Below are positions 35,032-46,249 of a stretch of DNA of 64,000 nt, piece after piece (position 1 is the first letter of the stretch; every line of letters begins with the position of its first letter). The translations under genes and the position numbers were made by a program. This stretch comes from Coenobita brevimanus (taxonomy: Eukaryota > Arthropoda > Malacostraca > Decapoda > Coenobitidae): contig CM064663.1 in assembly GCA_032717465.1 (NCBI GenBank), forward strand, positions 15,333,684 to 15,397,683, given 5' to 3'. The notes under the pieces are model-generated. The model saw only the letters and a program-made list of their open reading frames with translations. It was not told the origin of the DNA and did not search any database.

Positions 35032-35790
35032 TAATTCTTCCATATACCTTCCCTACCACACTCAATAAACTTATGCCACGATAATTCTTGCACTCACTTC
35101 ACTCACATTTACTTTTGTACAGGGGTACAATCACAGCCTTTTTCCACTCTGCAGGCACAGTTTCGCTCATCCATGCCTCCTTACATATCACCAACAAGCA
35201 CCTCATTCCACTCTCTCCATTACACTTAAGCATCTCTGCATACACCTCATCAACCCCAGCTGCTTTCCCATTTTTCAGCCGTTTCACAGCGCTCTTCACC
35301 TGTGCTAGTGTCACATCTCCTGGCACTGCATTCCTTCTCTGCTCACCCCCAAAACCAATCATGTTTACAGCCGCTCTGCTCTCTCTGTTCCCATTCATCA
35401 GGCTTTCAAAATATTCTTTACATCTGGTCCTTTCTTCATCTCAATGGGTTAGTAACCTACCACCTGCATCCTTCACACCATCACATTTCTTTCTGCTTTC
35501 ACATCTACATTTCCGCACCTCTTTCCAGAATAACTTCCTATTTTCAGAGTATTTTGCATTAATTTTTCTTCCCAGATCATCATTTACCTCCTTCTTTTTC
35601 CTCTTCACTAATCTCTTTATGTACTTCTTGCTCTTGATATACTCAGTTCTTATATCAACTGAACCCCTATCCTGTAACCACTGCAGCCACTTCTTCCTCT
35701 TTTCCTCCACCGCTCTCTTAACCTCCTGATCCCACCATGCCGTACCCTTTTTTTTTTTTTTTTTGATAATCTTGCCACACCACACACCAC
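35032..35790 (-). pseudogene. RTE-like RT N-terminus and linker (family C)
   Basis: 35099-35398 encodes KRLKNGKAAGVDEVYAEML and WMSETVPAEWKKAVIVPLYKSKCE, the start of the RT domain. 35441-35785 encodes the linker with GTAWWDQEVKRAVEEKRKKW, preceded by a poly-K run that comes from a T-rich tract at 35750-35764. A stop or frameshift at about 35440 separates them. The order continues the C-terminal pieces at 27729-27799 and 23494-24457 once the piggyBac and Jockey-like inserts are removed. Confidence 0.8.
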
Positions 35791-35858
35791 TTTAGCATTC
35801 CTAACTAAGTAGACTAATCCCTATATGCATTCCACAGGCTGTCCAGATCCATTTCATT

Positions 35859-36720
35859 TCAATTCAGTAATTCTAACTCGTCCTCTACTTTGGTCCTGTA
35901 ATCATCTGCCATTCCTTTGATACTCAGCTTCTCAACTATTAGTCTTTCTCCCTGACTGCTCCTCTCTCTCTTGATCCACCTTACTCCTCTCAGCTTGATC
36001 TTGCATACCACGATCATATGATCTGACAGATCTCCACATCGTCCTCTCACAGCCCTCGTATCAGCAACCATTCCCAACATTGACCTCTCTACGACCACAT
36101 AAGCAATCAGGCTTCTTTCAACACGATCCGCGTTTCCTTTATACCATGTATATTTATGTGCATCTTTCTGTTTGAAATACGAATTACAAATGCATAACCT
36201 CCTCTCCTGACACCTATCCATTACTCGATTCCCATTACCATTTTCTCCTGGTACTCCATAACAACCCATTATGTTATGCTCAGGACCAGAAACTACTATT
36301 CCGTTCATATCCCCCATTACAGTCACTTTATATCTCCTGGGCATTTCTCCCACTACTTCACCCAACTCATCCCAAAACCTGTTCTCTCACTCCTGTCCTC
36401 ACATGGTCATATGCTAAAATTACTGCCACTTTCACCTTCTCAAACTTGAACTTGACACACATACACCTCGAGCCGACAAATTTGTAGGCTCTCATTCCAC
36501 TCTGCCACGCCTCATTCATTAACAAAGCAACTCCTTCCTTACATCTTCTTCTCCCATTCATTCCCGATCTTACACATTTCACACCCTCCCACTTCTCCTC
36601 TTCGCACCCTTTCATCTTCGTTTCACACAATGCCATCACAGTATATCTCACACTCTTGAACACATTCACCACTTCCACCCTCTTGCTCTCCTCATTCACA
36701 CCTCTCACATTCCACACGGC
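35859..36720 (-). pseudogene. RTE-like AP endonuclease (family C)
   Basis: 36367-36717 starts with MWNVRGVNEESKRVEVVNVF, then ALCETKMKG, VALLMNEAWQSG and the strand VKFKFEKVKVAVILAY. 35859-36365 continues in another frame with VTVMGDMNG (catalytic GDMN), YTWYKGNADRVERSLIAYVVV and GDLSDHMIVV (terminal catalytic His). This is the exonuclease-endonuclease-phosphatase fold that nicks target DNA. A frameshift near 36366 and another near the linker inactivate it. The start codon near 36717 lies just inside the element's 5' end. Confidence 0.82.
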
Positions 36721-36765
36721 CAGGCGAGTCTGCCCATTTGGTTGGGGCCCTGGGCAGGTATTATT

Positions 36766-39539
36766 ATTATTGTCAGAATTAGTATTAGTACTAATATTAC
36801 TGCTACTATTACTATTATTCTATGGAAAGGAAATTGATCTATGGGAATAAAGATCTCTTGTGGAAACTTAATTACTTGTGGAATCTCAGCCGAAGGAAGA
36901 AAAGTCCATTTAGGAAAATATAAATGTGGAAAAATGTCTCCACAGATCAGAAATAGTTCCATGTAGTAAACAGGTCATAAGTTAAATAATTCCATGACGA
37001 GAATTAGTCCATAGACTGATCTGGTGTAAAGGATACATACTGTAAGTTCAGGGGGAGGTATAAGTACCACGTAGAAAATGAGTTAGTGGCAAAAAATAGA
37101 TGTGGGTAAGAGGCAGATAATTTCCCCCAGTGGGGGAAAAGGATCCAATGAACAGTTTCACAAGGAAAATTAGGTATGTGCTGGTTGAGGTCAAGAAGGT
37201 ACAGTGTGAGACCGACTCATATGTGAGTGAAAATTACTTATCATGTAAGAATTACCATATATGTATATAGGTATATGTGTGCACTGAATGTGTGCGCATA
37301 TTTTAAGCAACTGTACCTGCAAGAGGTGTAAGCAAAGAGCTCCTTGCATCACATGCAGCATCAAAGATGATCAGCAGCAGACCAAGCTTTATCATCCTTC
37401 GAGCCAATATCTGTGAGGGCAATCAGCCTTTTAACAATGTGGAAAGTTCATGTATCTGTCATACAATACTTCTTTCCTCATCAGTAGATAAGGGTCTGGC
37501 GCCATGATACTAAGTACAGACATTTAAGGCAAGGATGACAAACCCTGATAAGCCCGAGAGGCATCGTTTTAACAATGATCCCGAAACAACCCTTAGACTG
37601 AAACCCTTATGGTTTTGTCCAAAATCCAATAGACCAGAAAGCATCGATCTGGTTAAATAGTTACCACCCATCATGGTATATGTTTCCCTAGATTAGAAGA
37701 CACCATTTGGCTTGTCACTCGGGTAGTCACCAGAAAGATGCATTACATGGAGGAAATGGATGGTAGCCACGCCTACCTACCATATAATTTGTAAAAAATA
37801 TATATTGCATTGGAAATGTAATAAGAAACATTTCAAAGGGCTTCCAAATGTATATTAATGTACGGCTGTTGTATCTTAAGTAAAGGTTCATATCCATGTA
37901 ATGCACTTCAATGACAAATTAATAATTTCTTTTTCTTCTAGTTGCTGTCACTTATATAAATACTGGCTTTGAAGCAGAAGACGAAATCCCTATTTATGCC
38001 AAGGAGGATGTTCACCAAAACATTGACAAAACCAACAAACGCGTGTAATATCCCCTCTATATTCTTACTCTCTTACCCCATCTCTGCCCTACGCTTGCTC
38101 AATGCAGCTGTTTGCAAGACAGGTCATTGTCATAACACCAGAGCACCTTTGAGGAGGACGTGAAGTGGGGTGGGTAATCATGACAAATGCGAACACCCCC
38201 TCTCCCATGACATAAAAAGGCTTTTCACATTCATCTTCAAAGCCGGTGTTAAGACAAGGCTGGGGAGTTTGCGTTTAGTTACAGTAGCTCCATACGAAAT
38301 GGATGGAAAGAAGTAATGAAACAACATAGTGTCTTTTTTTTTGTAAAGTTTAATGCTTGACAGGAACATATACATTGAGGATCACGGGCTATAGTTCGCA
38401 GGCTAGGTATAGCACTGGACATTTCATCTGACACGTTCATTTTTTTTTTTTTTCACTGTTTCTCTTTCTTTATGTGGACAACATGTGTAAAAGATAAATT
38501 TTACAGTGCCTGATTTGACACAAGGCATGTGCATGGTCCTAGGGCCAAGTCATCACACTGATGGATCGCATATCACACAAGAGACGTACAGTTGGTACAC
38601 ATTAATTTTCACCTTTTCACATTATATCACCCATATTTTGTTTTCTTTTCACTGTTATTCACTTGCACTGATTTAATTCTTTTTCTTTGTCTGCCGAGAT
38701 CACAAACGAACCATAGAAATAATCCTGTGATAGAGAGCACAAGGGAGGTGCACCGGACTACCTCTGGTGATAACTGGACGCCTGTGCCCTCCTCACCCAG
38801 TGGTGGGTTGGAGCACATTGCGCAGGCGTCTCCTAACTGATATGAAGTAGCGTGACGGCGAGAGAAAGCGTAAGCGTCACTTCTGTCAGGATATGGAGCA
38901 CAGTGTTTTTCTTGGTTATTGCCTGGGAAAACGCTTACTGCTATGCATGGGGCATCCCCCAGGGTTTGATTTATGTATGTTATGATGAAAGACAACGCTG
39001 AACTTCACCGGCCACCTCTTTGTGCAAATGCGAGTGAGTGTGTGTATAGAGAAATGCCAGGGATGCCGTTATTCCCCGAAGACCGTGTGTTCATGGATCA
39101 CTTACCTAGTCTACAGTACTTCCGCTATTATTTCACGGGTGATAGTAGACTCTACTAGTAGACTCTCTGCTAAGCAGAAAGTGCCCTCACTGAAAAAGGG
39201 GGCACCCAAATCTGCACAGAACAATGTCTCTCCAGTCTGTGCCTATGGAAACTTCCAGGCACTGCTTTAGCACTGCTACTGGGCATAGATTATGGTGGAC
39301 TGTATGTATCCTACATGCTGGGATTGTGAGAGGAGCAAGCCTGAAGTCTTCTTTCTCGTTTTTTGCAAGCGTCCTTGGAGATGGCACTAGGGACACCGCC
39401 AATCCATCCTGTGCACACATAGTGCATGCTTGGAACAGTGTATAAATTTAAGACAGTCCCCACCCTGACTTTTGTCTGCACCAAACTCGATAGAAACTAG
39501 AAAGCGCTCACAGATCACATACCTTCGCCAATACCACTG
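36766..39539. other. Unclassified DNA, no gene seen
   Basis: About 2.8 kb with only short open stretches and no recognised protein. It holds ATT-rich sequence near 36765-36820, one dispersed repeat copy (37646-37731) and short T runs at 38335 and 38441. Some of it may be host intergenic sequence. Confidence 0.5.
37646..37731 (-). repeat. Dispersed repeat fragment, copy 2
   Basis: The reverse complement matches 161-247, with a 19-base identical core at 37702-37720 and similar flanks (GGGTGGTAAC block). Similarity to copy 1 stops where the SINE interrupts copy 1, so this copy may show the original continuation. Confidence 0.5.
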
Positions 39540-39540
39540 C

Positions 39541-40060
39541 CATTAAAAAGGATCCGGATCCGGATATAGGATTCGGATCTGAATCCACCATAAAATTTAA
39601 TCAGTTCTTTCTTGGTCCATGGCCCACTTTTCCACAAAATTTCACTGAAAATAATTGAGAACTTTTGGAGATACTGTGCGGGATACTCCGGATCCGGATT
39701 CGGATCCGCCCCTAATTTAACAATTTCTTCCTTGGACAATGGCGCATCCTCCACTAAATTCATCAAAATCCGTTCACAAGTTTCTGAGTAATATTGGATC
39801 CGGATCCGTGGATACAGGATCCGAATACGACCCCATATTTAATAAAATCTTTCTTGGTCCTTGGCCCACCTTTCCACAAATTTCATTGAAATTCATTGAG
39901 AACTTTTGGAGAATTTTGTATGGGATACTCTGGATCCATATCTGGCCCAAAATTTAATCATATCATCCTTCGCCCATGGCCAACAGTTCCACAAAATTTC
40001 GTCAAAATCTATTCATAACTTTTAGAATAATCCTGCTAGCACACAGGCAGAAAGACAGAC
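39541..40060. repeat. Alternating tandem repeat with GGATCCGGATCC boundaries
   Basis: Four modules start near 39545, 39686, 39795 and 39930, each opening with GGATCCGGAT-type sequence, then AATTTAA, then a TTC(T/C)TTGG...GGC...CCAC(A)AA block. Modules 1 and 3 share GGTCC(A/T)TGGCCCAC and GAGAACTTTTGGAGA. Modules 2 and 4 share AATGGCGCA/CATGGCCAA and ATCAAAATCCGTTCA-like text. The array is therefore A-B-A-B, and it ends in a run of CAGACAGAC/CAAACAAAC-like sequence. Confidence 0.7.
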
Positions 40061-40300
40061 AAACCAACAAACCAATACAAGGTTAAACATAACCTCCTTG
40101 ATGGGGCTAATAACAGGACCTAGGCCTCTGCTATAAAAGGGCCTCTCTATTCCGCTCAGAAACTGAGGAAAGCAGTCCAGAGCAATTGGTGGAGGAGGCC
40201 CACAATGTTCATAGCATATCGTCCACGAAATTTTGCAAGGGATAGAACCCACTAGGGAAATATCATGCATAAAAATTCAATGTTGCTCGGAGCTTCTCTG

Positions 40301-40930
40301 TTAGGGGTTGGTGAGGCACTCTGTCCCCAGAGGCAATGGGCTGGGGCTTACTCTTTGCAGCACTCTGGTACTAGAACCAGATTTCTCAAAATCAAGGCTG
40401 AAATCGCTAACTACGTTTAGGAGAACTTTGGTTGCAGGTGAGGGAAACAAGTATATACGTGTCGACTTCATCCAGTCCTCCTCTATCGCATTCGGGCCAC
40501 TTGTCAGCATACAGTGCACCTTGGGTAGGTGGAGCAGTAACTGCATTGTGTTTTTGGTGACAAAGAGGTCCACCTGCATGTGGCCATACCTGAGAACCAA
40601 TGAGTTGAATATAACCCTCCAGACAGTCCATTCAACTGAGGCTAACTTAAACCTGGAGTGTGCATTGGCCCTCTGGTTCTTCTCCCCAGAAAATTCTGAG
40701 CCAACAGGTACCAACGGCAATGGTAAGTTAGCGACTGGATTTGTTCTGTCCATGCCAGGAAAGGTTCAGACCTTGACATGCCATACTATTTCATGTAATG
40801 CACCACCAGTTGGTTGTGCTTTTGCATTACCCCTAATTCCCTGATATTTAAGTGCTTGACACATTATGTCTATGTCCAAGCCCCAAGTTGTTGGTGCCCC
40901 ATTCATGACAGAATGCCCTCCCAAGTCTTA
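40301..40930 (-). pseudogene. DIRS-like retroelement pol, RT-RNase H remnant
   Basis: The minus-strand frame 40301-40753 contains VEWTVWRVIFNSLVLRYG, then VDLFVTKNTMQLLLHL and EEDWMKSTRIYLFPSPA. This matches the conserved tail of DIRS/Ngaro pol (EW...F...G.P.vDLFA......DAl..dW....yaFPP). Upstream, in another frame (to about 40930), GGHSVMNGAPTTWGLD and LNIRELGVM fit the RNase H start (GWGgh...WS...INvLELrAv). Frames are broken, and I see no tyrosine recombinase. DIRS elements insert with a recombinase rather than an integrase. It is an isolated dead fragment. Confidence 0.6.
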
Positions 40931-41530
40931 GGCATTGGTTACAGTCATAGGAGTCTGGCACTATCTATCATCAAAGTAGCCTCCTGGGGCTGGCAGGGAC
41001 TGGATGGAGCATGTCTCCTGTGCAACATCCTTTCTCCTGGGATCACCTTTACCTCCCGTGATAGGCGGTAGTGGCACAACCTGCCAAGTTCAGTGCCCAC
41101 GGCAGTGGCTCACCATGTCTTCATGACTTCAGGTTGGCGTGAACTGTCCTAAACAATTTTCCCGAAGGCAACATGCACTGTCCGGGGAAAAACGAACTCA
41201 TACTTGCCTGGTGTTCTACTCCAAATCTATTCTGATTACTTGCTTCACAAGGTTCAACAAAGATTTTCCATATTGATTTTGAAGCCGAGCTCCCCAGATG
41301 ACTTGATTACTCAGCCTGAATTTTCTGGACACTCCTCCTAAGTGGCTGCTGCAAGAAGCCGCTTGTTGAGATACATTAATACGTTTACCCCCTCTGTCAC
41401 CACATGATGCACCAACACCTTTGTTAGTCTGATGAAGACACGACGAGCTAGGTAAAGACCGATAGGCCAACATGTTGACTGGTGAGCAAGTAAGCCTTCT
41501 AGATCGGTGCTTGTTTTGTGACACTCCTTT

Positions 41531-41735
41531 GCTAATGTTAACTTTTAAAGAGTTGGGGCCTTTGTGCCTTTTTATCATGCTGCATGTGTTCAGTGATGAG
41601 GCTGGTGCCTTGTCGTTCAGTTTGGTGCACTTGGAGAGCTTGTAGTGATCAGGAGATGGACCTCTCCACTGCATGAGAAAGGTTCGAGCAGAGAACAGGC
41701 GGTGTATGGTATGTAGGAGGCGAGTATATGCCTCC
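41531..41735. repeat. Left copy of about 205-bp direct repeat flanking J3
   Basis: It runs from GCTAATGTTAACTTTTAAAG to GGCGAGTATATGCCTCCT and matches 44736-44939 with roughly a dozen differences. It directly abuts the poly(A) tail of J3. Confidence 0.9.
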
Positions 41736-44735
41736 TTTTTTTTTTTTTTTTTTTTTATGCGAGGAAGAAGGAACCAAAGGCCATGAGCCCGCAGTAACAG
41801 TTCCCTCCAAGAGAAAAACAAAATACAATATAGAGCCAAATTCAAGATCCGATCATTTTGAGATGCCTGGACACACCGCGTTTGAAAGACTGGAGATCAT
41901 AGGCAGCAGGAAATACAGACAGAGGGAGACAGTTCCAGAGCTGACCTGTTGCATAAATGAAAGACTGCGAGTAACAGTTAACTCTTGCATTAGAGAGTTG
42001 GACAGAAAAAGGATGAGAGTTTGCTGCCAGACGGGTGCTACGCGCCCGTCGTAGAGGTGGAGGAATGCAAGCAGACAGTTCAGAGGAGAAGTGACAATTA
42101 AAGTAGCAATAGAAAAGAGATAAAGATGCAACAGTGCGGCGAAGAGACAGAGGTTGAAGGGAGTCAGTAAGAGGAGGAGAGTTAATGAGACGAAAAGCCT
42201 TTGACTCCACCCTATTGAGAAGAGCTGTATGTGGGGAGCCTCCCCACACATGAGAGTTGTACTCCACACAGGGGCGGATAAAACCCCTCTATAGAGTCAA
42301 CAATTGTGCAGGGGTAAAGAAAGAGCGGAGTCGGCCTAGCACACCCAATCTCTTGGAAGCAGATTTTACAAGAGATGTAATATGATCTTTCCAAGATAAG
42401 TCCCGAGTAAATGAAACCCCAAGCATGTTCAAGGATGATGCAGGATTAAGCTGAATATTATTAAACATTAGTGGGTATACCTGTGGAAGACCCTGTCGGG
42501 TTGATAGGTGTAAGAACTGAGTCTTAGATGCATTAAAGACAACCATATTATTTTTACCCCAGTCAGAGATACGAGCCAGATCAGACATTAGGTGTGCCAC
42601 AGCCTCATCCCTTGCTTGTTGAAGTAACTGTTGAGATGGGCGTTGCGGGAACCGAATGGAAAGGTGAAGGGTGGAGTCGTCAGCGTATGAGTGGATAGGG
42701 TTAGATGTACAGCTTAGAAGATCATTGATGAATAAAAGGAAGAGAGTTGGTGATAGGACAGAGCCCTGAGGAACACCACTGTTGATAGATCTAGGAGAAG
42801 AACGATGGCCGTCTACAACAGCGGCTATAGAACGACCAGAAAGGAAGCTAGCGATGAAGGCACAGATAGAAGGATAGAAACCGTAGGAGGGCAGTTTGGA
42901 AATTAAAGATTTATGCCAGACTCGATCGAAAGCCTTTGAGATGTCAAGTGCAATGGCAAAGCTTTCGCCAAAGTCCCGAAAGGAGGATGACCAGGAGTCT
43001 GAAGGTAGGTGAGAAGATCGCCAGTGGAGCGTCCCTGACGGAACCCATACTGACGATCGGAAAGAAGGTTGTGATAGGAAAGATGCCTTAAAATTTTTCT
43101 ATTAAGAATTGACTCGAAAACTTTTGAAATACAGGACGTTAAAGCAATTGGACGATAGTTGGAGGGTTGGGAGTGGTCACCCTTCTTTGGGACTGGCTGA
43201 ATGAGAGCAAACTTCCAGCAAGAAGGAAAGGTACAAGTTGATAGACAAAGACGAAAGAGTTTGCCTAGGCAGGGTGTAAGCACAGAAGCACAGTTCTTGA
43301 GAACAACAGGAGGGACCCCATCAGGCCCATATGCCTTGTTAGTACTGAGGCCAGTGATGGCAGAAAATACATCAACTGAAGAAATTTTAATGTCAGCCAT
43401 GAGGAAGTCAGAGTGGGGAAGTGATGGAGGAACAGCACCGGAATCGTCTAAGGTAGAATTGGAGGAGAAAGTCTGTGCGAAGAGATCTACTTTATCAGTA
43501 GAAGAAATAGCTACAGAACCATCAGAGTAGAAAAGAGGAGGGAAGGATGATGAGGTAAAGTTGTTAGAAAGATTTTTGGCAAGATGCCAGAAGGAGCGGG
43601 AAGAATTCGAGTCGGAGAGTTGAGAGCATTTAGTATGGATGAAATTATTTTTAGTAGAGCGAAGAACAGACTTAGCACGATTCCGGGCAGAAACGTAAAG
43701 ATGATGTGATTCAGGGGTGGGTTGGCTCCGGTACCTTTTGTAGGCCCTCTCCTTGTTGCGGACAGCATTAGAACAAGCGTGATTAAACCAAGGCTTTCTT
43801 GCATTAGTCAAAGGATATGAGAAAGGAATGTATGCTTCCATGCCCGAGAGAATAACCTCCGAAATGCGCAAGGCACACTCAGATGGCTCACGGCCATGGA
43901 AGCAATAATCATTCCAGGGAAAATCAAAGAAGTACTGCCTGAGGGCCTCCCAGTCCGCGGCTCCAAAATGCCACAGACGACGTTTCACTGGAGGGTCCAC
44001 AGGCCGTACCGGAGTGATAGGACAGGTTAAGGTAATAAGGTTGTGATCGGAGGAGCCCAACGGAGAGAAAAGATTAACAGAGTAAGCAGAAGGATTAGTT
44101 GTGAGGAAGAGGTCAAGTATGTTGGAGCTCTCTCCAAGGCGGTCAGGGATACGGGTAGGGTGCTGTACAAGCTGCTCTAGGTCATTAAGGATAGAAAAGA
44201 TGTAGGCTTGTTCACCAGGTGGATCCGTGAAAGGAGAGGAGAGCCAAAGGTGGTGGTGAACATTGAAGTCTCCAAGAATGGAGATTTCAGAGAAAGGAGA
44301 AATGGATAGAATGTGTTCCATCGTAGAAGTAAGATAGTCGAAGAATTTTTGATAGTCAGTAGAATTAGGGGATAAGTAAACAGCACAGATATATTTAGTC
44401 AGAGAATGACAGGAAAGCCGAAGCCAGAGAGTGGAGAATTCAGAAGAATCAAGTTCAGGAACACGAGAGCAAGATAAGTCGTTGCGTATGTATACACAAC
44501 AGCCACCTTTGGCTTTGAAATGAGTATAGAGAAAGTAGGAGGATACAGAAAAGGGTTTGCTGTCAGTTGCCTCAGACAGCTGAGTCTCCGTTAGAAAAAG
44601 AAGGTGAGGTTTAGAGGAGGAGAGGTGGTGCTCAACAGAGCGAAAGTTAGGTGAAAGGCCGCGAATGTTGCAGAAATGAAGAAGAAGAGAGTCAGACAGT
44701 GGTTCCAGGCACCTCGAGTCGTCACCGGGAGAGGG
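41736..44735 (-). mobile_element. Jockey-like LINE, copy J3
   Basis: The minus-strand copy has its poly(A) complement at 41736-41757, the shared 3' UTR (ATGCGAGGAAGAAGG complement), and a 5' end at GCCCCTCTCCCGGTGACG (44735), which is 5'-truncated by about 275 bases relative to J2. It lies exactly between two about 205-bp direct repeats. It is better preserved than J1 and similar in state to J2. Confidence 0.9.
41842..44700 (-). pseudogene. Jockey-like endonuclease-reverse transcriptase (J3)
   Basis: The longest open piece (42903-44321) carries [10 protein letters not shown], the terminal endonuclease SSDHNLI motif, the linker, [27 protein letters not shown] and [14 protein letters not shown] frameshift near 43010, just before the [11 protein letters not shown] motif, throws it out of frame. 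The remainder resumes in other frames: the YADDSTLHLS region near 42680, 42289-42600 with MAHLMSDLARISDWG, and 41842-42267 with VWGGSPHTALL and SFKRGVSRHL. Its codons show that the two stops in J2 are private to J2. It would have the same role as J2 if intact. Confidence 0.82.
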
Positions 44736-44939
44736 GCTAATGTTAACTTTAAAGAGTAGGGCCTTTGTGCCTTTTTATCATGCTGCATGTGTTCAGTGAT
44801 GAGGCTGGTGCCTTGTCGTTCAGTTTGGTGCACTTGGAGAGCTTGTAGTGATCAGGAGATGGACCTCTCCACTGTATTAGAAAGGTTAGAGCAGAGAACG
44901 GGCGGTGTATGGCATGTGGGAGGCGAGTATATGCCTCCT
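44736..44939. repeat. Right copy of about 205-bp direct repeat flanking J3
   Basis: It matches 41531-41735 and begins at the 5' end of J3. On the minus strand both copies stay open (EAYTRLPHAIHRPF against EAYTRLLHTIHRLF), but I cannot name a protein. Confidence 0.9.
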
Positions 44940-45684
44940 CTACGTATGCATCCAGGACCTGGTTAGGAGAAAAGGGAGCCTCCCAGATGATAACTTCCCT
45001 TGCCACTCACTCCGTCATGATGAACGCAACGATTCTCACATTAATGCAGTTTGTCACTGTCTGCAATGGAGATGAATAGCAAGTCTTTTAAACTATTGTT
45101 GAAACTGAGATGCGAGTACCAGCAGTTAGATGACAGTTTCACTGCTCTTCACTGACACTGGGAACTGAATAGGCATGACCCTATAAGGAACTTTGTAAGA
45201 GTCAGTCCATTCCTCCAGGCATGGCAGGAAGTAGGCTGGTGACAGACTACTCTGAGAACATTGCCCCATTCCAAATGTTGTGGTTGTCAAGTTCCCACCT
45301 GGCCCAGGAAAAGGAGAGCATCACCATCAATGCTGAAATCAGTCGTTGCCCAATGCTGTCTTCTTCAGTGGAAGGTACGGCAATTACTTCACCACTGTAG
45401 GCGTCTGTGATGGCTGTGGCCTGATCCCCAGGCTAAAGCAGTGACAGCAGTTCACAGTACTTGCTCAGTGAAAACACTGTGTGCCACATGGACCAGAGAG
45501 ACCAAATGAACTTGAAACTAATGCTAAATACTGTATTATCCGTCAGGAGAAAACAATGAGTGGAGCCTTGGGAAAACAAGGGAGAGCATCGCATGATGGA
45601 AATAGCTTGTCGTGCCCATTCAGACTGAAAACTGTGTGCAGTTGTGCAAGCCACACATTACATACTATAATAGACCAGTTATGG
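44940..45684. other. Unclassified DNA left of the hAT element
   Basis: No recognised gene. A minus-strand open stretch (44749-45006) has no known domain. The block at 45510-45660 has loose resemblance to 49550-49685 on the far side of the hAT element, suggesting a diverged tandem repeat in the target DNA. Confidence 0.4.
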
Positions 45685-45853
45685 CCTCGGTACAGGGGCG
45701 TCATTTGGGGGGGGGAGCGAGGGGGGTCGCCCCCCTAAGCTTTCTGAGAGGGCCTCCAAATCAACTACAGTTAATGAAAATAAATATAAGGTTAACATCG
45801 TGAAATTAAAAATAAATGTGTTTAGCCTCAATACGTTTTGAGTGAAATATATC

Positions 45854-45925
<72 letters not shown>
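45854..45925. repeat. (TG)n microsatellite inside the hAT element
   Basis: A pure TG tract in the 5' noncoding part of the hAT element. Confidence 0.95.
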
Positions 45926-45928
<3 letters not shown>

Positions 45929-46166
45929 CATCACAATAATTTACTAGATATATTAAAGGATGTCATTGTGAATATGATCCTAGCCCGCTGTTCAGTTACC
46001 TTTTTATTGTATTCTGGCAATCATTAATAGTTTTTATTCATCTTGGGAAGTAGCTGCCTGTTGGTAGGAGCCTTTAGAGTTCATTTAGATCAGTGGTTCC
46101 CAAAGTGGACTTTGCTTTACTGGTTGAAGAACTTAAAGCTCTACAGGCATCATCATCCTATGTAGT

Positions 46167-46168
<2 letters not shown>

Positions 46169-46240
<72 letters not shown>
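46169..46240. repeat. (TA)n microsatellite inside the hAT element
   Basis: A TA tract just upstream of the transposase remnant. Coding-like sequence (a Ser/Thr-rich N-terminus) starts right after it. Confidence 0.95.
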
Positions 46241-46243
<3 letters not shown>

Positions 46244-46249
46244 GCCAGT

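Larger units (their letters stand above)
23073..36765 (-). mobile_element. RTE-like LINE, family C, split by Jockey-like J2 and piggyBac-B
   Basis: Three separated pieces (23073-24457, 27729-27799, 35032-36765) join into one element in protein order. The CVDQVFAVR motif begins at 24457, and the residues before it (EQGGFRNGRG) are encoded at 27729-27760. Beyond TTAA at 27800, the reading resumes after TTAA at 35028. The 3' end has a GAT-repeat tail near 23060 and about 300 bases of 3' UTR. The 5' end near 36760 runs into ATT repeats. Its protein is related to but distinct from family A. Confidence 0.85.

Noticed and set aside
40308..40844. 178-codon plus-strand frame
   Set aside because: It is antisense to the DIRS-like RNase H remnant, which has recognisable motifs; this frame has none.
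41216..41845. 209-codon minus-strand open frame
   Set aside because: It begins in the antisense of the Jockey-like J3 3' UTR, crosses the poly(A) as poly-lysine, and shows no domain. It is an accident of the insertion joint.
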